64,000 nt of DNA from Vanessa cardui (Eukaryota; Arthropoda; Insecta; Lepidoptera; Nymphalidae): NCBI RefSeq assembly GCF_905220365.1, contig NC_061129.1, forward strand, positions 5,642,803 to 5,706,802. The letters run 5' to 3'. The position numbers and the translations under genes are program-made. Below the pieces are notes generated by a model, which was not told where the DNA came from, made no database searches, and was given only the letters and a program-made list of their open reading frames with translations. Of the stretch, positions 51,001-62,392 are shown in pieces (positions within the stretch are counted from its first letter, which is position 1; each line of letters starts with the position of its first letter).

Positions 51001-52536
51001 TCAGGATTATTAAAAAAAATTTAAAAAGTACACTGAATTCTTAACTTAATCGACTCCCATGTCTTAATTGATGTATATATTTTTCAGAATATTACAATAT
51101 GTACTTAAGCAGCAATCGGAGCTTCATAATAGCGTCTATTGACGTACGGGGCTCGGGAGTGATGGGCGTCGAAGCGATGCACGCCGTCAACGATGCTCTA
51201 GGGACAGTGGAGATTACTGATACCTTAGACGTGATAAGGTACTATCCATATTAAAGTATTCCATTGTAGAAATAACATCGATTAATCTCGCTTTTGAGCA
51301 AATAGTTGCTCTGAGCAGGTGAAGTGAACCAACCTGTTCCAAAACAAGTTGGTGGACAATTGAAGTTGTGTCAAGATCTCAAGAGATCTCTCGTAAGATG
51401 CTTTCCGTGAATTACAAATTTATCACTGGCGCATTCTGAGGTTGGAACCCACAATCTTCAGCTTCCATTCAAATCGCCGAGCCACTGTTCCATCTTGGAT
51501 AACAGCATGGAATGTACTAATTTGCCGTTAAATGCCGCTGATTGCCGTTAAAATATATTTACGCTACATAATTATTCCATTCCTTATCATAGAATTACAT
51601 TTTGTGCAAAACGTAAACAAATAACGTGCAAGTAACCCAGATTCCACTTGACATAACTTTGTATGTGTAAATATCGACGTTATAATGAGTAAAATCAGAA
51701 ATGAAAACATAATATCATTATTTAAGCTATTACAACATGATCTAAGTTCGCGTAAACGTTGTGAGCACCTGTTCATTTTCCGTAATAAATGTGACCTATA
51801 TATTGCCCAGGGTATCATATAGAATATTAAGTTTCATTAGCACAGTTATTCATGTAAATACGTGGTATAACTGCAGGTTTTTCTTATATATAAAGTTTAT
51901 TTTGATTTCAATTTGAAGTATATTTTACTTACTAAGGCGCGCCCCTCCACGTTAAATTATTAGCGTGCATTTTTTGAATGACGCTCGTGCTAACAATGTC
52001 TTAGTGTGCATGAGGCTACTAAGAGTCTTGAATCTTCATTAGAAGAATTTGTTTAATTTATTTTATTAATATTTAATCAATTTAATGTAGAAGGGAACAT
52101 CTTCGTGAGAGAATGGACCTATAATTGAGGACATTTATAGAATGGCATTTTTTTTTGTGTCTATACCAATTGTTATGAATAAAGTTGATATTTGTGTGTA
52201 TCTTTTATAGGCGCTTAGTAAAAATGTACTCATTCATCGATCCTTATCGTATCGGCGTGTGGGGCTGGAGTTATGGTGGCTATGCGAGCACCATGATGTT
52301 GATCAAAGATGAGGAGCAGACGCTCTCATGCGCCGCTGCAGTCGCGCCCGTCACCTCCTGGCTCTACTACGGTAATTATGTGGCTATTTATTCATTTTAA
52401 CCATTTATTTTACATTACGTAATCTATACATATAATAAAATTGGAGCTGTTCGTAATATTACAATAGCCCTTTGTAACTCAATGTACATGTATGTATACA
52501 CGGTACATATACCCAAATAACATCTTTTACCATTTT

Positions 52537-52567
<31 letters not shown>

Positions 52568-55500
52568 TTGTTCCGGCTAATCTCTCGAACGGCTGGACCA
52601 ATTTTGACGGGACTTTCACTGACAGAAAACTGATATAATAGCGATTAATTTAGGCTACAATTTTTTTTTTGTTAAATTAAAATGCGTGTTAGGTAAGTAT
52701 AGAGCACAGCTGGTTTTGAAATATTTCTACTGATGCTATATATGTCAATGACAAAATAACATAATACTATTTTACATACCAATTACTGTCGTCGAAAACC
52801 ATCACTCACATTTTTGGTTGTCCTGTCAATCTTTTGTTATGCTAATGTAAAACAATTTTAATATTGTTGCAACTCAATGGAAAACGATTATAGAGGCGAA
52901 AATTACGTGTTGCTATATTATATAGTATGTCTGAAGAGACATTTTACTTATAGTAGCGGCACTCTATGATGGCCGTTTTGACGTTTGCCCGCTCATGAAG
53001 TTTCGTATTTATATAGGGTTTGTTTTTTGATGAGGTATACTCGTACTATCCTCGTACATCGTAACCTATACTCGTTTTATTAACCAACTTCTAAAAAAGG
53101 AGGTCATCATGCCACATGTATGTATGTAACATTGTTAGAATTGAATTATAATTTCGTAAAATAATCCATTTAGGCTTCCAAGCACGTGTGCTATATTATG
53201 TAAGTGTATGTTTCTATTTATGTTTGTGTGTTTGTCCACGAATTTATCGTAAACTTAAAGTCGTATTGAGATGATCATTTTCAATTTAAGTTAGGTGCAC
53301 TTCAACTAGTCGACTAGTCATAGATATATTATATATTTTATTTTTAGTTCACTAGCTGTTTCTAACTTTTAAGTCGGCGTATTTTACTGAAGGTATTAAT
53401 TTCGGGATATTTTCCATGTTTTTTATTTTTGTTCGGTGGAACTCGATATTTCGACATTATCTACGAATGTCTTGTTCACGAGACTATTCGGCATATTTTT
53501 TTATAAATTATTTATTCTTAATTATTTTATTTATCACCATCATAATCACGTCTTTATAATTCGGTAGTCCTGTACATTATTTAATCAATTAAATAACGTA
53601 CCATAAATTAAAATTAAAAGTACATAAAATCTTGTATAATATTAATAAATTTAATATAGCTAATGGAAAATAGATATATTTATATTATACGTTAACGAAA
53701 TTAATTTTCTGTACCGGATATAGGGGAATTAATTTGTATATTTTTTTACATCAATGAAAGATTTTTTTACTAAAGAAAACAACGTCGATGATAGCACGTT
53801 GCAATAAAATAGCAGCAATTGAGATTGATTTGTTAGAACGTTTTGAAAAAATCCGTGCCAGTCCGCGAAATTGATCAGATCTTTATGAAATGTTTACCTT
53901 CATAAACAAATCTATTTGTGAAATCGTTTGTATGTCAATATAACAACCAAAATAATCTATCAAAATAAAGGTATTACTGTGTAATTCATTGATGTTTTTT
54001 TAATATATTGTAATGATATTTTTCAATAATTAGAATATAATATTGTATATAATAAATGATGTATAATACGTCTTCACACTTGGTGGTAGGGCTTTGTGCA
54101 AGCCCTTCTGGTTAGGTCCCACCCACTCACCACGTATTCTACCGCCAAATAACAATACTCAGTATTGTTGTGTTCCGATTTGAAGGGTGAGTGAGCCAAT
54201 GTAACAGGTACAAGGGACATAACATCTTAGTTCCCAAGGCTGGTGGCACATTGACGATGTAAGGAATATTTAAATATTTCTTACAGCGTCATTGTCTATG
54301 GGTGATGGTGACCGCTTACCATCAGATTGCCCATATGCTCGTCCGCCAACCTATGCCATAAAAAAAAACATCTTTTCTTTTAGTAGAATATATAAGACTA
54401 ATTTTAAATCCATACAATGATTTACAGATTCAATCTACACGGAGCGGTATATGGACACGCCACAAAACAATCCAGAAGGTTATGAGAATTCGGATTTGAT
54501 GAAAGTAGCCGAGAAGTTGCGCGGGCGCCGGTATTTGATCGTGCACGGTACCGGCGACGACAACGTCCACTTCCAACACAGCATGCAATTGGCTAAGAAA
54601 TTGCAGAGAGCCGATATATCTTTTGAACAAATGGTATTTAAAAATAAACTAAATATTTTTTATCGTGGGTTATTCTGATTACTAATAATGCAAGGGAACC
54701 AACATCTACAACGAAAAATTAAATTTAATGTCACATGTTATGAGTGGGTCCAGTTATTATGGCGAAGTCGAAATAATTGAAATGATGATTTAAAAGTGCT
54801 TGTAAAAAGCCTACTCGAATAAATTATATTTTGATTTTGATTTTGTTTACACACTTTTAGCGCCCATAACAATTAGTTTTTAACACATTGAAAACTTGGT
54901 TCTACATTTTGACAATAGACAAAAATAATAAGTTCTAGCAGATTACATACAACTGGTGTTTAATTATTTACATTTTGGTTACAAATAGGCAAAATAGCAA
55001 TTACCAATTTAGTACTTGGTGGTAGGGCTCTGTGTAAGCTTGTCTGATCGATACTACCCGTCAGATATCATACGCCATACAGCAAAGATTATTATTGTTC
55101 TGTACCGTTTTGAATTGTGAGTGAGCCAGGTTATGGGACAAATCATGCTCAGTCCCCAATGTTGGTGGAACACCGCTGTTATAAGGAATGCTTCATATTT
55201 ATTACAGCGCCGTTTGACCGTCCTATAAAATTAAAAAAACAGCTTTTTATGTAATCTTTGTGTGTTTATAATCACTAATAAATCATATTACTTTATATTT
55301 TTAAATATTTAAAAACCTTTTTGATCTTAATCAGAGACAATTAATAAAACGTAAACATATTTTTTTTATTAATTTGAAAGAAACTTTGTCTGTCTCTTTG
55401 CTAGTCTTTAAGGGCTAAACTACTAAACTGAATTTGATAAAAATTCTTATGAAGCAAGCTTGAATTCCTAGCAATGACATCGGATGCTTTTTATCCCTAA

Positions 55501-55770
55501 CATCTGACACAACTACAAAAACGCACGAAAGATAATCGTCATGTTTTTGCCAGCATATAGCAGATGGCATGAATGTTGTCGAATAAAGCAACAAGAACGT
55601 GTTGCTTCGAAGTAAAGACACTTATTAAGTAACCTCAACCATCTCAAGTAACTTGTCATCTTATTTTTTTTTTGTTACAGAGTTACACTGACGAGAATCA
55701 CTCCTTGCGGGGCGTGAGTCGACACTTTTATCACACGTTAGACCACTTCTGGACGGAGTGTTTTGGATAA
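45031..55770 (+). CDS. DPP4-B: S9B dipeptidyl peptidase IV-like serine protease (5' end incomplete)
   Basis: Twelve exons: 45031-45187, 45898-45989, 46077-46154, 48205-48257, 48898-49088, 49287-49456, 49623-50267, 50440-50665, 51088-51238, 52211-52371, 54428-54633 and 55681-55770. They join in frame to 739 residues. The frame lacks a Met before the first visible residues, so an upstream exon must supply the start. The first visible residues (EYHVIFLTVTLLWSVTETVAS) look like most of a signal peptide or anchor. All hallmarks are present: DWIYEEEVF with the substrate-binding Glu pair, the CITCKKANC cysteine cluster, RLYAGP (oxyanion Tyr), the canonical nucleophile motif GWSYGGY, GTGDDNVH (Asp) and DENHSL (His). 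Seven N-glycosylation sequons. Splice phases match DPP4-A nearly exon for exon, so the two are tandem duplicates. It should act as an aminodipeptidase on X-Pro/X-Ala peptides, outside the cell or on its surface. Confidence 0.9.
45262..45475 (+). repeat. LINE-tail-like repeat, family D, in DPP4-B
   Basis: It holds TAGTTGTCGTCCGTAGC, AAGTAGCCTATGTCC, CCAAATTTCATCAAAATCGG, GAGCAACAGACATACAG and TTTCACATTTATAATATTAG, an order very common at RTE-like LINE 3' ends in Lepidoptera. Located in the intron after the first visible exon. No duplication of the target site was found. Confidence 0.6.
47298..47617. mobile_element. hAT-type MITE 2 with 8-bp target-site duplication
   Basis: The element (47306-47609, 304 bp) begins CAGGGCCGGATTTAGG and ends TTTAAATCCGACTCTG, imperfect terminal inverted repeats with CAG...CTG tips. 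It is flanked by ATAATAGA at 47298-47305 and 47610-47617, an 8-bp target duplication typical of hAT elements. GGGGCC-rich stretches lie just inside each end. No coding capacity. It sits in the 2-kb intron between the third and fourth visible exons of DPP4-B. Confidence 0.9.
48366..48485 (+). repeat. Dispersed repeat family B, partial copy in DPP4-B
   Basis: GAAAGGCGAGTAAGCG, ACCTAGATCCCAATCTTGG, GGCGTAATGACGACGTAAGG and AATATTTCTTACAGTGTC match the middle of the copy at 54068-54365. The ends are lost. Confidence 0.6.
48590..48850. repeat. Dispersed repeat family E, copy 1
   Basis: The stretch GCTGATATAATAAGGAG, TTAGGCTAAAAAAAATAAC, GTTAAATTCAAACACGC and ACAGCTAATTT parallels 52585-52725, and a TTTGTCTGTCTGTTTGTTCC piece follows at 48815. 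The same pieces occur in a different order at 52530-52720, so this copy seems rearranged or is two overlapping remnants. Confidence 0.45.
51300..51525 (-). repeat. tRNA-derived SINE, family A (copy 5, minus strand), in DPP4-B
   Basis: On the minus strand it reads AAGATGGAACAGTGGCTCGG (A-box region), GATTGTGGGTTCCAACC (B box), and later CCACCAACTTGTTTTGGAAC, matching the family body. Diverged; the A box, B box and body are in the expected order. Confidence 0.7.
52530..52725 (+). repeat. Dispersed repeat family E, copy 2, with GTCT microsatellite
   Basis: Five to six GTCT units at about 52540-52562 lead into TTTGTTTGTTCCGGC, a CGGCTGGACCAATTTTGACG block, CTGATATAATAGCG, a run of T residues and GTTAAATTAAAATGCG. 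A CGGCTGGACCAATTTTGA phrase is common in insect LINE/Helitron-type repeats. Lies in the intron after the GWSYGGY exon. Confidence 0.5.
54068..54365 (+). repeat. Dispersed repeat family B, best copy, in DPP4-B
   Basis: It runs from CACACTTGGTGGTAGGGC through CACCCACTCACCACG, TTTGAAGGGTGAGTGAGCC, GGGACATAACATCTTAG, TTCTTACAGCGTCATTG and CATCAGATTGCCCATATGC to CGTCCGCCAACCTATGCC and a short A run. Copies with the same block order occur at 6240, 27650, 48366, 55013 and 61850. This block is a short non-coding interspersed element, of a kind I associate with butterfly genomes. I see no tRNA promoter or long terminal repeat and cannot name the class. Confidence 0.8.
54775..54848 (+). repeat. Retroelement 3' tail, family C, in DPP4-B
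   Basis: ATGATGATTTAAAAGTGC, AAAGCCTACTCGAATAAA and a TTTTGATTTTGATTTTG tail match the 3' end at 29735-29882. Confidence 0.6.
55013..55230 (+). repeat. Dispersed repeat family B, diverged copy in the last DPP4-B intron
   Basis: TTAGTACTTGGTGGTAGGGC, GTTTTGAATTGTGAGTGAGCC, CCCCAATGTTGGTGG and TTATTACAGCGCCG follow the family order. More diverged than the copy 900 bases upstream. Confidence 0.7.
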
Positions 55771-56692
55771 TTACTAAAAGTATTACTTAAAGTACAAGTT
55801 AAGACTGTGATTACTGACTATTATAGTTTGTGACTCAATGAAATTATTTATTTTATAGCGACATCCATATTAGATATATTTATATAACAACTGTACATTC
55901 TTAAAGCTATTTATAGACTATTCACTTAAAACATTAAGAATAAATAATAATTTTGTGAATGTATGTATTGTCGGAGATACCTATTTGTATATGGAGAATT
56001 ATAATAAAGAGATAAGATTTTAATATGCTTATTTTTTCCCACACTTTATTGTTGAAACTAGTAATTAGTATCGTGTTTATTATAATAAAATATTAGCCAT
56101 GTAGTTCTTTTAAAAAATGTATATTTACCACTTAATTTAAAATACCTGGCGACAGAGAAGCGGTGCTATTATTAAAAAAAACTTTTTCTCCGATAAGTTA
56201 GCCATAGATGCCATTGTTTTGCTTTTTATATCATTAATTTAAAATATAAACTACTTATACTATTTAAATCTGATAGTAAAGACTGACACAATTTAAAAAC
56301 ATTGAAATAAAAGAAATAATATGTATGCCCTTATTGTACCAGAATACAACACTTAAAACGTTAAAATATATAATCTTAAACATTACCTAATAAATATGAA
56401 ATATATTTTTTATTCATTAACCAAATATAATACAATACATAAAATAAAAATTAAAAACAAACTCTGAATCGCAAGGCAAACGTTTTGCTATAAGTCAGTC
56501 CACATGTGACGTTGACAATAGAAGTTTCAAAGAAAATTTATAGTAATCCATATGAAAATTATACGTGAAAAGTATTTCAAATCGCTCATACAATGGCAAA
56601 GGATACTAAAAAGAAGGTATATAATACGAATACTTAATTTTTTGAGCTGTATAAAATTGATCTGATAAATTTTTGTATACTATCGCTCTAGA
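55771..56692. other. Spacer between DPP4-B and the amine oxidase gene
   Basis: AT-rich. AATAAA at 55939-55944 and 56003-56008 are candidate poly(A) signals of DPP4-B. Just before the oxidase frame, an ATG at 56593 followed by a donor-like GTATATAA and the acceptor-like TCGCTCTAG before 56692 suggest a short 5' UTR exon and intron. No other gene is seen. Confidence 0.45.
55939..56008 (+). terminator. Candidate polyadenylation signals of DPP4-B
   Basis: AATAAA at 55939-55944 and at 56003-56008, about 170 and 230 bases after the stop codon. Which one is used is unknown. Confidence 0.5.
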
Positions 56693-58395
56693 ATGACCGG
56701 CAAAACTCCCCCAACATACGATTGTGGTCCAGACTTGGAAGATCGCGGGATATGCGCCGTAGATGCATGCGATCCTGATAAATGCTTTCCTGAACCTCGT
56801 GTAGTTATAATAGGAGCTGGTGTGGCTGGACTGTCTGCGGCGGCGAGACTGTCCGAACGTGGCATTAATAATATTGTCATATTAGAAGCATACGAGAGGT
56901 ATGTAGAGGTAGCTCTAAATTACAAATCAGTTTACAAAAGTCGTTCTATTTTCATGCTAACACTTAATTGGCTTATAATTATTTAAAGAATTTAAAGTAA
57001 TGAAAAAATTTAAAGGAAAACAAACTATCGTGACATTTCTGTTTTAGACCCGGTGGTCGCATACATTCTTGCTGGCTGGGTGACATAGTAGCTGAATTAG
57101 GAGCAGAAGGCAAACCAGAAAATTTTTCATCTCACCCGATTTATTCAATGACTGCTACCGAGACACCACCACGTCCTGGCGTACCCGGGGCAGAGCAACC
57201 TAAAGGACTCTTAAAAAAAGTCGTATCAGAAAACATGGCATTGCCACCCACAATCACAGCTTATTATAAATTTCGCCAAATAGAAGAAGAAGCAGCAACC
57301 ATTTTTTGTCTCGGGGGAAACAAGCAACATGGCTCTTTAATAAACTTTATGAGTTTGCGCATTCAACAGGAGCTACATGAATATCCCGTGGAACAGCAAC
57401 ATTATGCCGCCAAAATTATGTTTGGTCTCACTCATATGTTACGAGCTCGATGCAATGATGATACAGCGATGTTATGTGCCGATCATTCGGGGTGTTATAT
57501 GAATATGCCTGGTGGAGATGTACGCGTTCCATTAGGTTTGGTAGGTATACTGGCACCTTTATTAAGACAAATACCAGAAGGTACCATCCGCTACTGCAAG
57601 CCAGTTAACTGTGTCTATTGGGGTACAAGTCAAAAATCAGGATATCGTGCAACAGTATGTACTACCGACGGTGAAGAATTTCCGGCTGATTATGTTATCG
57701 TAACCGTTTCTATAGGAGTCCTTGGTGCTAATTCTGCAAAAATGTTTTGTCCAGCTCTTCCAGCATCGAAAATTGATGCAATGAGATGTTTAGGATTTGG
57801 TTACTGTAATAAAATTTATTTGGAGTACTGCAGACCTTTTTGGTTTTGGCACAATGGAGATATAAATTTTACATATAGTCCTAATAGCACAATATGCAGA
57901 AATGATTGGACACGCGGTGTGCGGAAAATACAGGCGGTACCTACAAGTAAACATGTGATAAGTGCACTCGTTTTAGGAAAGGAAGCATTAATGATGGAGG
58001 GACTTTGTGATAAGGATGTAGCCCAAGGTATCACCGATCTCGTAAGAAGCTCGTCTGGAAATCAATATGTGCCTTATCCTACAAACATATTGAGATCACA
58101 TTGGACTAGCGATCCATACTTCTTGGGTGCTTTTTCATATTCTTGTCAGTGTACAAATGGTGAAGCACAGAGAGCCTTAGCTTGTCCGTTACCTGGACCT
58201 AGTGAACCAATTCCACCAATTCTTTTATTTGCGGGGGAGGCAACGGTAGCTGGCCACTTTGCGACCGTCGATGGAGCCAAAATAAGCGGTATACGAGAAG
58301 CAGAAAGAATTGTACAACTGACGGTACGATTTCAAGGCCCGCCACTTCCGGCTGAACAATCTATGAGTAAAGAGAAGATAACTTGTAAGTCATGA
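56693..58395 (+). CDS. Flavin amine oxidase, spermine/polyamine oxidase-like
   Basis: Two exons, 56693-56898 and 57048-58395, join in frame (AG then A, Arg) to 517 residues. The Rossmann motif GAGVAGLSAAARLSERG begins at residue 41 and is followed by EAYERPGGRIHS, which the intron splits. The C terminus has the second FAD-binding signature LLFAGEATVAGHFATVDGA with GIREAERI. The middle has CNKIYLEY and NILRSHWTSDPYFLGAFSYS, which resemble spermine oxidase blocks. The family oxidises polyamines with FAD, yielding an aldehyde, an amine and hydrogen peroxide. Whether this protein prefers spermine, acetylated polyamines or another amine cannot be read from sequence. Residues 1-35 before the FAD motif are Cys-rich (C11, C21, C26, C31), which is unusual. 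No signal peptide is seen, so it is probably cytosolic. A strong internal donor (GTAAGT at 58385) ten bases before the stop may give an alternative C terminus. Confidence 0.9.
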
Positions 58396-58501
58396 GGATT
58401 TATATTGTTGTTTTATGAAAAATACAATCAAGTGACATGTGACAATAAATATTTTATGTATTTATAAACTTTCTTATTTTTAACTTACACTTATGTTACA
58501 G

Positions 58502-58578
58502 CTAACAGATACCTTGTTGTGAACGAATTTTTGCGTAACTTGGTCTTGAACTATTATGATTCGGATAGCATAGTATAG
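58502..58578 (+). other. Possible alternative last exon of the amine oxidase
   Basis: If the donor at 58385 (ACTT then GTAAGT) is used, an acceptor with a pyrimidine-rich tract (TTATGTTACAG, ending 58501) leads to an in-frame 25-codon extension ending with TAG at 58576-58578. The unspliced form stops at 58395, so both forms would be complete proteins that differ only at the end. No supporting conservation can be seen here. Confidence 0.3.
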
Positions 58579-60115
58579 TACGACACAACTTAGATGTCGC
58601 ATCGGCAAAATTCGTAAAACCGATCATATCCGAATTGAGAACGCTATCCCAAGTTATCAATATTTATTTCGCACGCAAATATGATCTTTGCACAAACGTT
58701 ATAACTTGTAATATCATGTGACCTAATATATTCGTCAATTTGACACATCGATTTACATGCACTTGCATTCTCTGATGCGTGAATCTATAGCGACGAATGG
58801 CGCTATAAGGAGCTATTTCTATTGGTTGTGTAAATCAGCAGTAATCGATTTTATTTTCATCCCATTGCATTTTCCGATGCTACTTCTAATTTGTGTTGAA
58901 CTATAGTTGTATTAGTTGTACAAATTTTAATATGATTACTAGGACAGGATAACAAAGTTATAAGATATGGTAGAATATAATGAAGTCCTTCGTCGAATTA
59001 TAACAAAGAAACTTAAATTAAATTAAAAAAAATTAGTTCTTAATATTTTATTTAGTTTTTTAATTATTGTTCCACTTTGTTATCTACAGAAAAATATACT
59101 CGGCAATTAATCTGCTCGACGGTTATTTGTACTTACGAAATCACCTTAGAGCTAATAACAAAGCAAGAAAGTGCCAATTAACCTTTCAACAATGCACACT
59201 TGTATGGTTTAAATTAATAAAATATTAATTGTTAAATTGATCTTCTTTGGTTTCATATACAGAAGTTATTATTATCATCTCAAAAATTGAGTTGTCATTG
59301 GGTTTTTGTGGAGATTCCAGCCATTCTGTCTATTTACGGCTTCACGTCCGTCCGTGTGTACGTGTTGTCGCTTTGTATGTGATAATATTTTTTGTGTATG
59401 ATATCTTATGACCGAATTAAGTGATTGAGATCCGCGACACGACACGACGTTTAGAACATTGAAACTTAGACCCGATTAGATGAATTGTTTGGAACCGTTC
59501 AAACCTACAAGCCAAACTGAAAAATAGATCAAAATCAAATGGCTTTAAATATCAAACTTTTTCTCACGCAGCTTCGATATTTATCAATCAATTGATTTTT
59601 AAATTCTTTATTAATTTTTTGTGCAAAATATAGGAATAAGTACTTATTTTACATATTTTTATCTAAACAATATTTTTATTCGTATACTTATTAGGTACTC
59701 TTTAAGGCTTTTATTTTTTATAACGATCAAAAATGAATAAAAAGGTATACATAAGTTTTGATAATTGTTATTGTTAGCGCTTTGAGCTCGATAACGGCAA
59801 GAAGTTGTAGCATCCCTACAGGGTCAAGCGCTCTCTTTGTATATAATCACTCCATGCATTCCTTCTTTTCATCCTCTCGTGATAGATTTTCGTATATCAA
59901 ATTTTAAGTTATTGTCTTTGTAGATTGTGGAACGTCCAAGCCATGTTTCAATACTGTGCAATTTATATATGGAATGGGATTTATTTAGTCAAAATCTCCA
60001 TCCACATTTCCTTAGGAGTTATTTATTATTCATTAAAATACGTAAAAAATATATATGTATATAGTAATTAAAAATACTGGATGTAAAATATGCAATAGCT
60101 AACTTAATAGCTGCG

Positions 60116-60415
60116 TTATTGAGTTGGACTTTTTTTTTTTCTCGCTGGAAAAACGCATTACGCGCTTCCCCCACGTGATGGAAAGTGGGGGGGTGTGTGG
60201 GATTCCCCGGAGCCCTGAACGCCGAGTGCGAACAAGCATACCGGGTTTACCCACTAAAAAAACCAGCGGTACTCTCTCCGTCTTTCGGCGGACGCCACGG
60301 GATCGCTTACGCATGCTACCGTGACGCCCTGACGGTCGGCCCGTCTATACGGGCCTCCAACAGCTAGGGGGGATTCCCAGGGTACTGGGACCCCCCCTGG
60401 TTATTGAGTTGGACT
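60116..60415 (-). mobile_element. Non-LTR retroelement insertion with 15-bp target-site duplication
   Basis: The 15-bp direct repeat TTATTGAGTTGGACT occurs at 60116-60130 and 60401-60415. Between the copies lies a 270-bp GC-rich insert that starts with a T run on the plus strand, which is an A tail on the minus strand. A long target duplication plus an A tail is the mark of LINE-driven reverse transcription. The body reads on the minus strand from a GGGGGTCCCAGTACCC block to CGCGTAATGCG and TTTTTCCAGCGAG before the tail. No tRNA-type promoter is obvious, so it is either a 5'-truncated LINE or a SINE of another origin. The 60-71-residue frames within it are probably part of the element. Confidence 0.88.
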
Positions 60416-61849
60416 AAGTTTTAGTCAAATTTTGATACTTGTTACGGAACTTGGTGTTATGTTTAGTATTGATGTTTGGCATGTAGTCACAAACTGTTAT
60501 AGCACACAAATGTCCAGAAACATAATGGATTAATTATATTATAATGAAATTACAGTGATTAAAGGGCAGATTTTTTATTTACGAAGAAAATAAACTTATG
60601 GCAAAAGCCTCATAATCGCTAATTTTAAATAGCATAACAGAATGTGTTTTTAAAGAGAAAACATGTACACATTTCCTTGGGTTTTTATTATTATTAATTG
60701 ATAAGCTCCAAACTCTTTTAATAATAAAGAGATATTTGACCTAGTTTAACAATATTAAATCTTCAGTTATTATTTTCATTTCTTATCAAAATAGTTCTCA
60801 CTACTATCACGTAAAAATATGTAAAGAATTATGCCATACAATTTCACAAGATATAAATAAAAATCTACATAATAAAATTCACAAACGTTCAACATTTGCT
60901 TATTATAATTTAATAGCTATCGTGGTGCCATCCAACTTAACCCCAATTTCAAAGTGCTTTCGTGGCATTGTATGAAAAAAAATTAAAAATAAGCCAATGT
61001 TTAAAACTTGGACATTGGAGCCAACGCATGGCTTTGCGGGTGATAAATTGGGTCAGAAGAGAACAGTCGCATTTATTGACAAGTGGATGTATAAGATCTT
61101 ATAATTGTCCTTGAATCTATACATGCTTCCATGAGCATAAGACCATTTTATTTTAATAGCCATGTCGCGTATTTATTTCCTAAACTCATGCCATACTTTT
61201 AGTTATGCGTGTGAACGTACAATAAATTTGAGGTACGAGCAGGTATTAATTCTATGGCAGTTACGTTTTGGGCATGTTACTTGAATTACCGTTTAGTTTT
61301 ATTTCTTACTTACATCGTAACAAAATTACAAGGTGTGATATTTCCTCTCATTACCAAAGAACTGGGAACTGGCACTCGTTTAGTTGCGCATTATTGCATT
61401 TTAAACAAAGCGACTAAAATTCTCTTTGCTGGCAATGAGTTTGTCTGGCGCTCGACTAAGGCGCCGAAATGTCGGCAAGTGAACCGAATAAAGCATGGTT
61501 TGGCTTCTCCCTCGATGATAAATCTATAGTCCACTAACACTATACTTACTAAGTTAATGAAAATTTACGCCTAAAACTTTCCATGAAAACATGCTTAGGA
61601 ATGAAAACGAAATAACTGTTATTTCTGTTATTTTCTTTTAAAATAAAATCGAGAATAATTATTCCATAAATATTCTCAGCGCGGTAGAAGTCAATGTTGA
61701 GAGTACAGTTCCGCTGTTTAGATTTTCACTGCGACCAAATTTTCCTCGTGTTACGACGACTATATACGGCTATTTTGTACAATACTTCAAATATTGATTT
61801 GTCTAAATACACTCTAACTTCGAATATTATTTATATTACGTTAAGCTTT

Positions 61850-62062
61850 TTTCTACTTGGTGGTAGCGTTTTGGTAGGTTATAGTCACATAGTATTGTTG
61901 TTTCAGGTTTGGATGGTAAGCCAGTGTTATTATACGCACAAGGGACATAACATCTTAGTGCCCAGTGGATAAACGCGATGAGGATTGGTCAATATTTCTT
62001 ACCAGTATCTATAAACAGTGGTGACCGTCAGGTCATTTTTTAGTCCATTCACCTGCTTATAT
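61850..62062 (+). repeat. Dispersed repeat family B, diverged copy
   Basis: CTACTTGGTGGTAGCG, AGTATTGTTGTTTCAGG, CAAGGGACATAACATCTTAG, AATATTTCTTACCAG and GGTGACCGTCAGG follow the family order with internal losses. Confidence 0.65.
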
Positions 62063-62392
62063 AAATAAAAAAAGTGTTCACAATTATTTGGGAATTCCAA
62101 AAATATCCTGATATGTAGAAAATGATCCAGCTTTATTTATCTTATTTACCGAGGAATGCTCGATGTATCACTTCGGGAAAACTACGGATCTCATCATCCC
62201 GTACACTATTACAAGTATTAGATTACATCAGCTTTGTACATTGAACTATTTATAAGCAGTAGCGATAAACAGGATTAATCTATTTGTAATTAAAACATAC
62301 CATGAATAAAATGTATTCTGTATTTACTTACAATTAATTAAAATTGTCAGTTTAATCTAAATTGGTAAATATTTATGTACCTCAGATAAAAC

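Noticed and set aside
56593..56616. ATG with eight codons and a donor-like site upstream of the amine oxidase, as a possible first coding exon
   Set aside because: Splicing its phase-0 end to the acceptor before 56692 would put the oxidase out of frame, so it is more likely 5' UTR.
60099..60367. Small Arg-rich frames on both strands
   Set aside because: They lie wholly inside the retroelement bounded by the 15-bp duplication and are not host genes.
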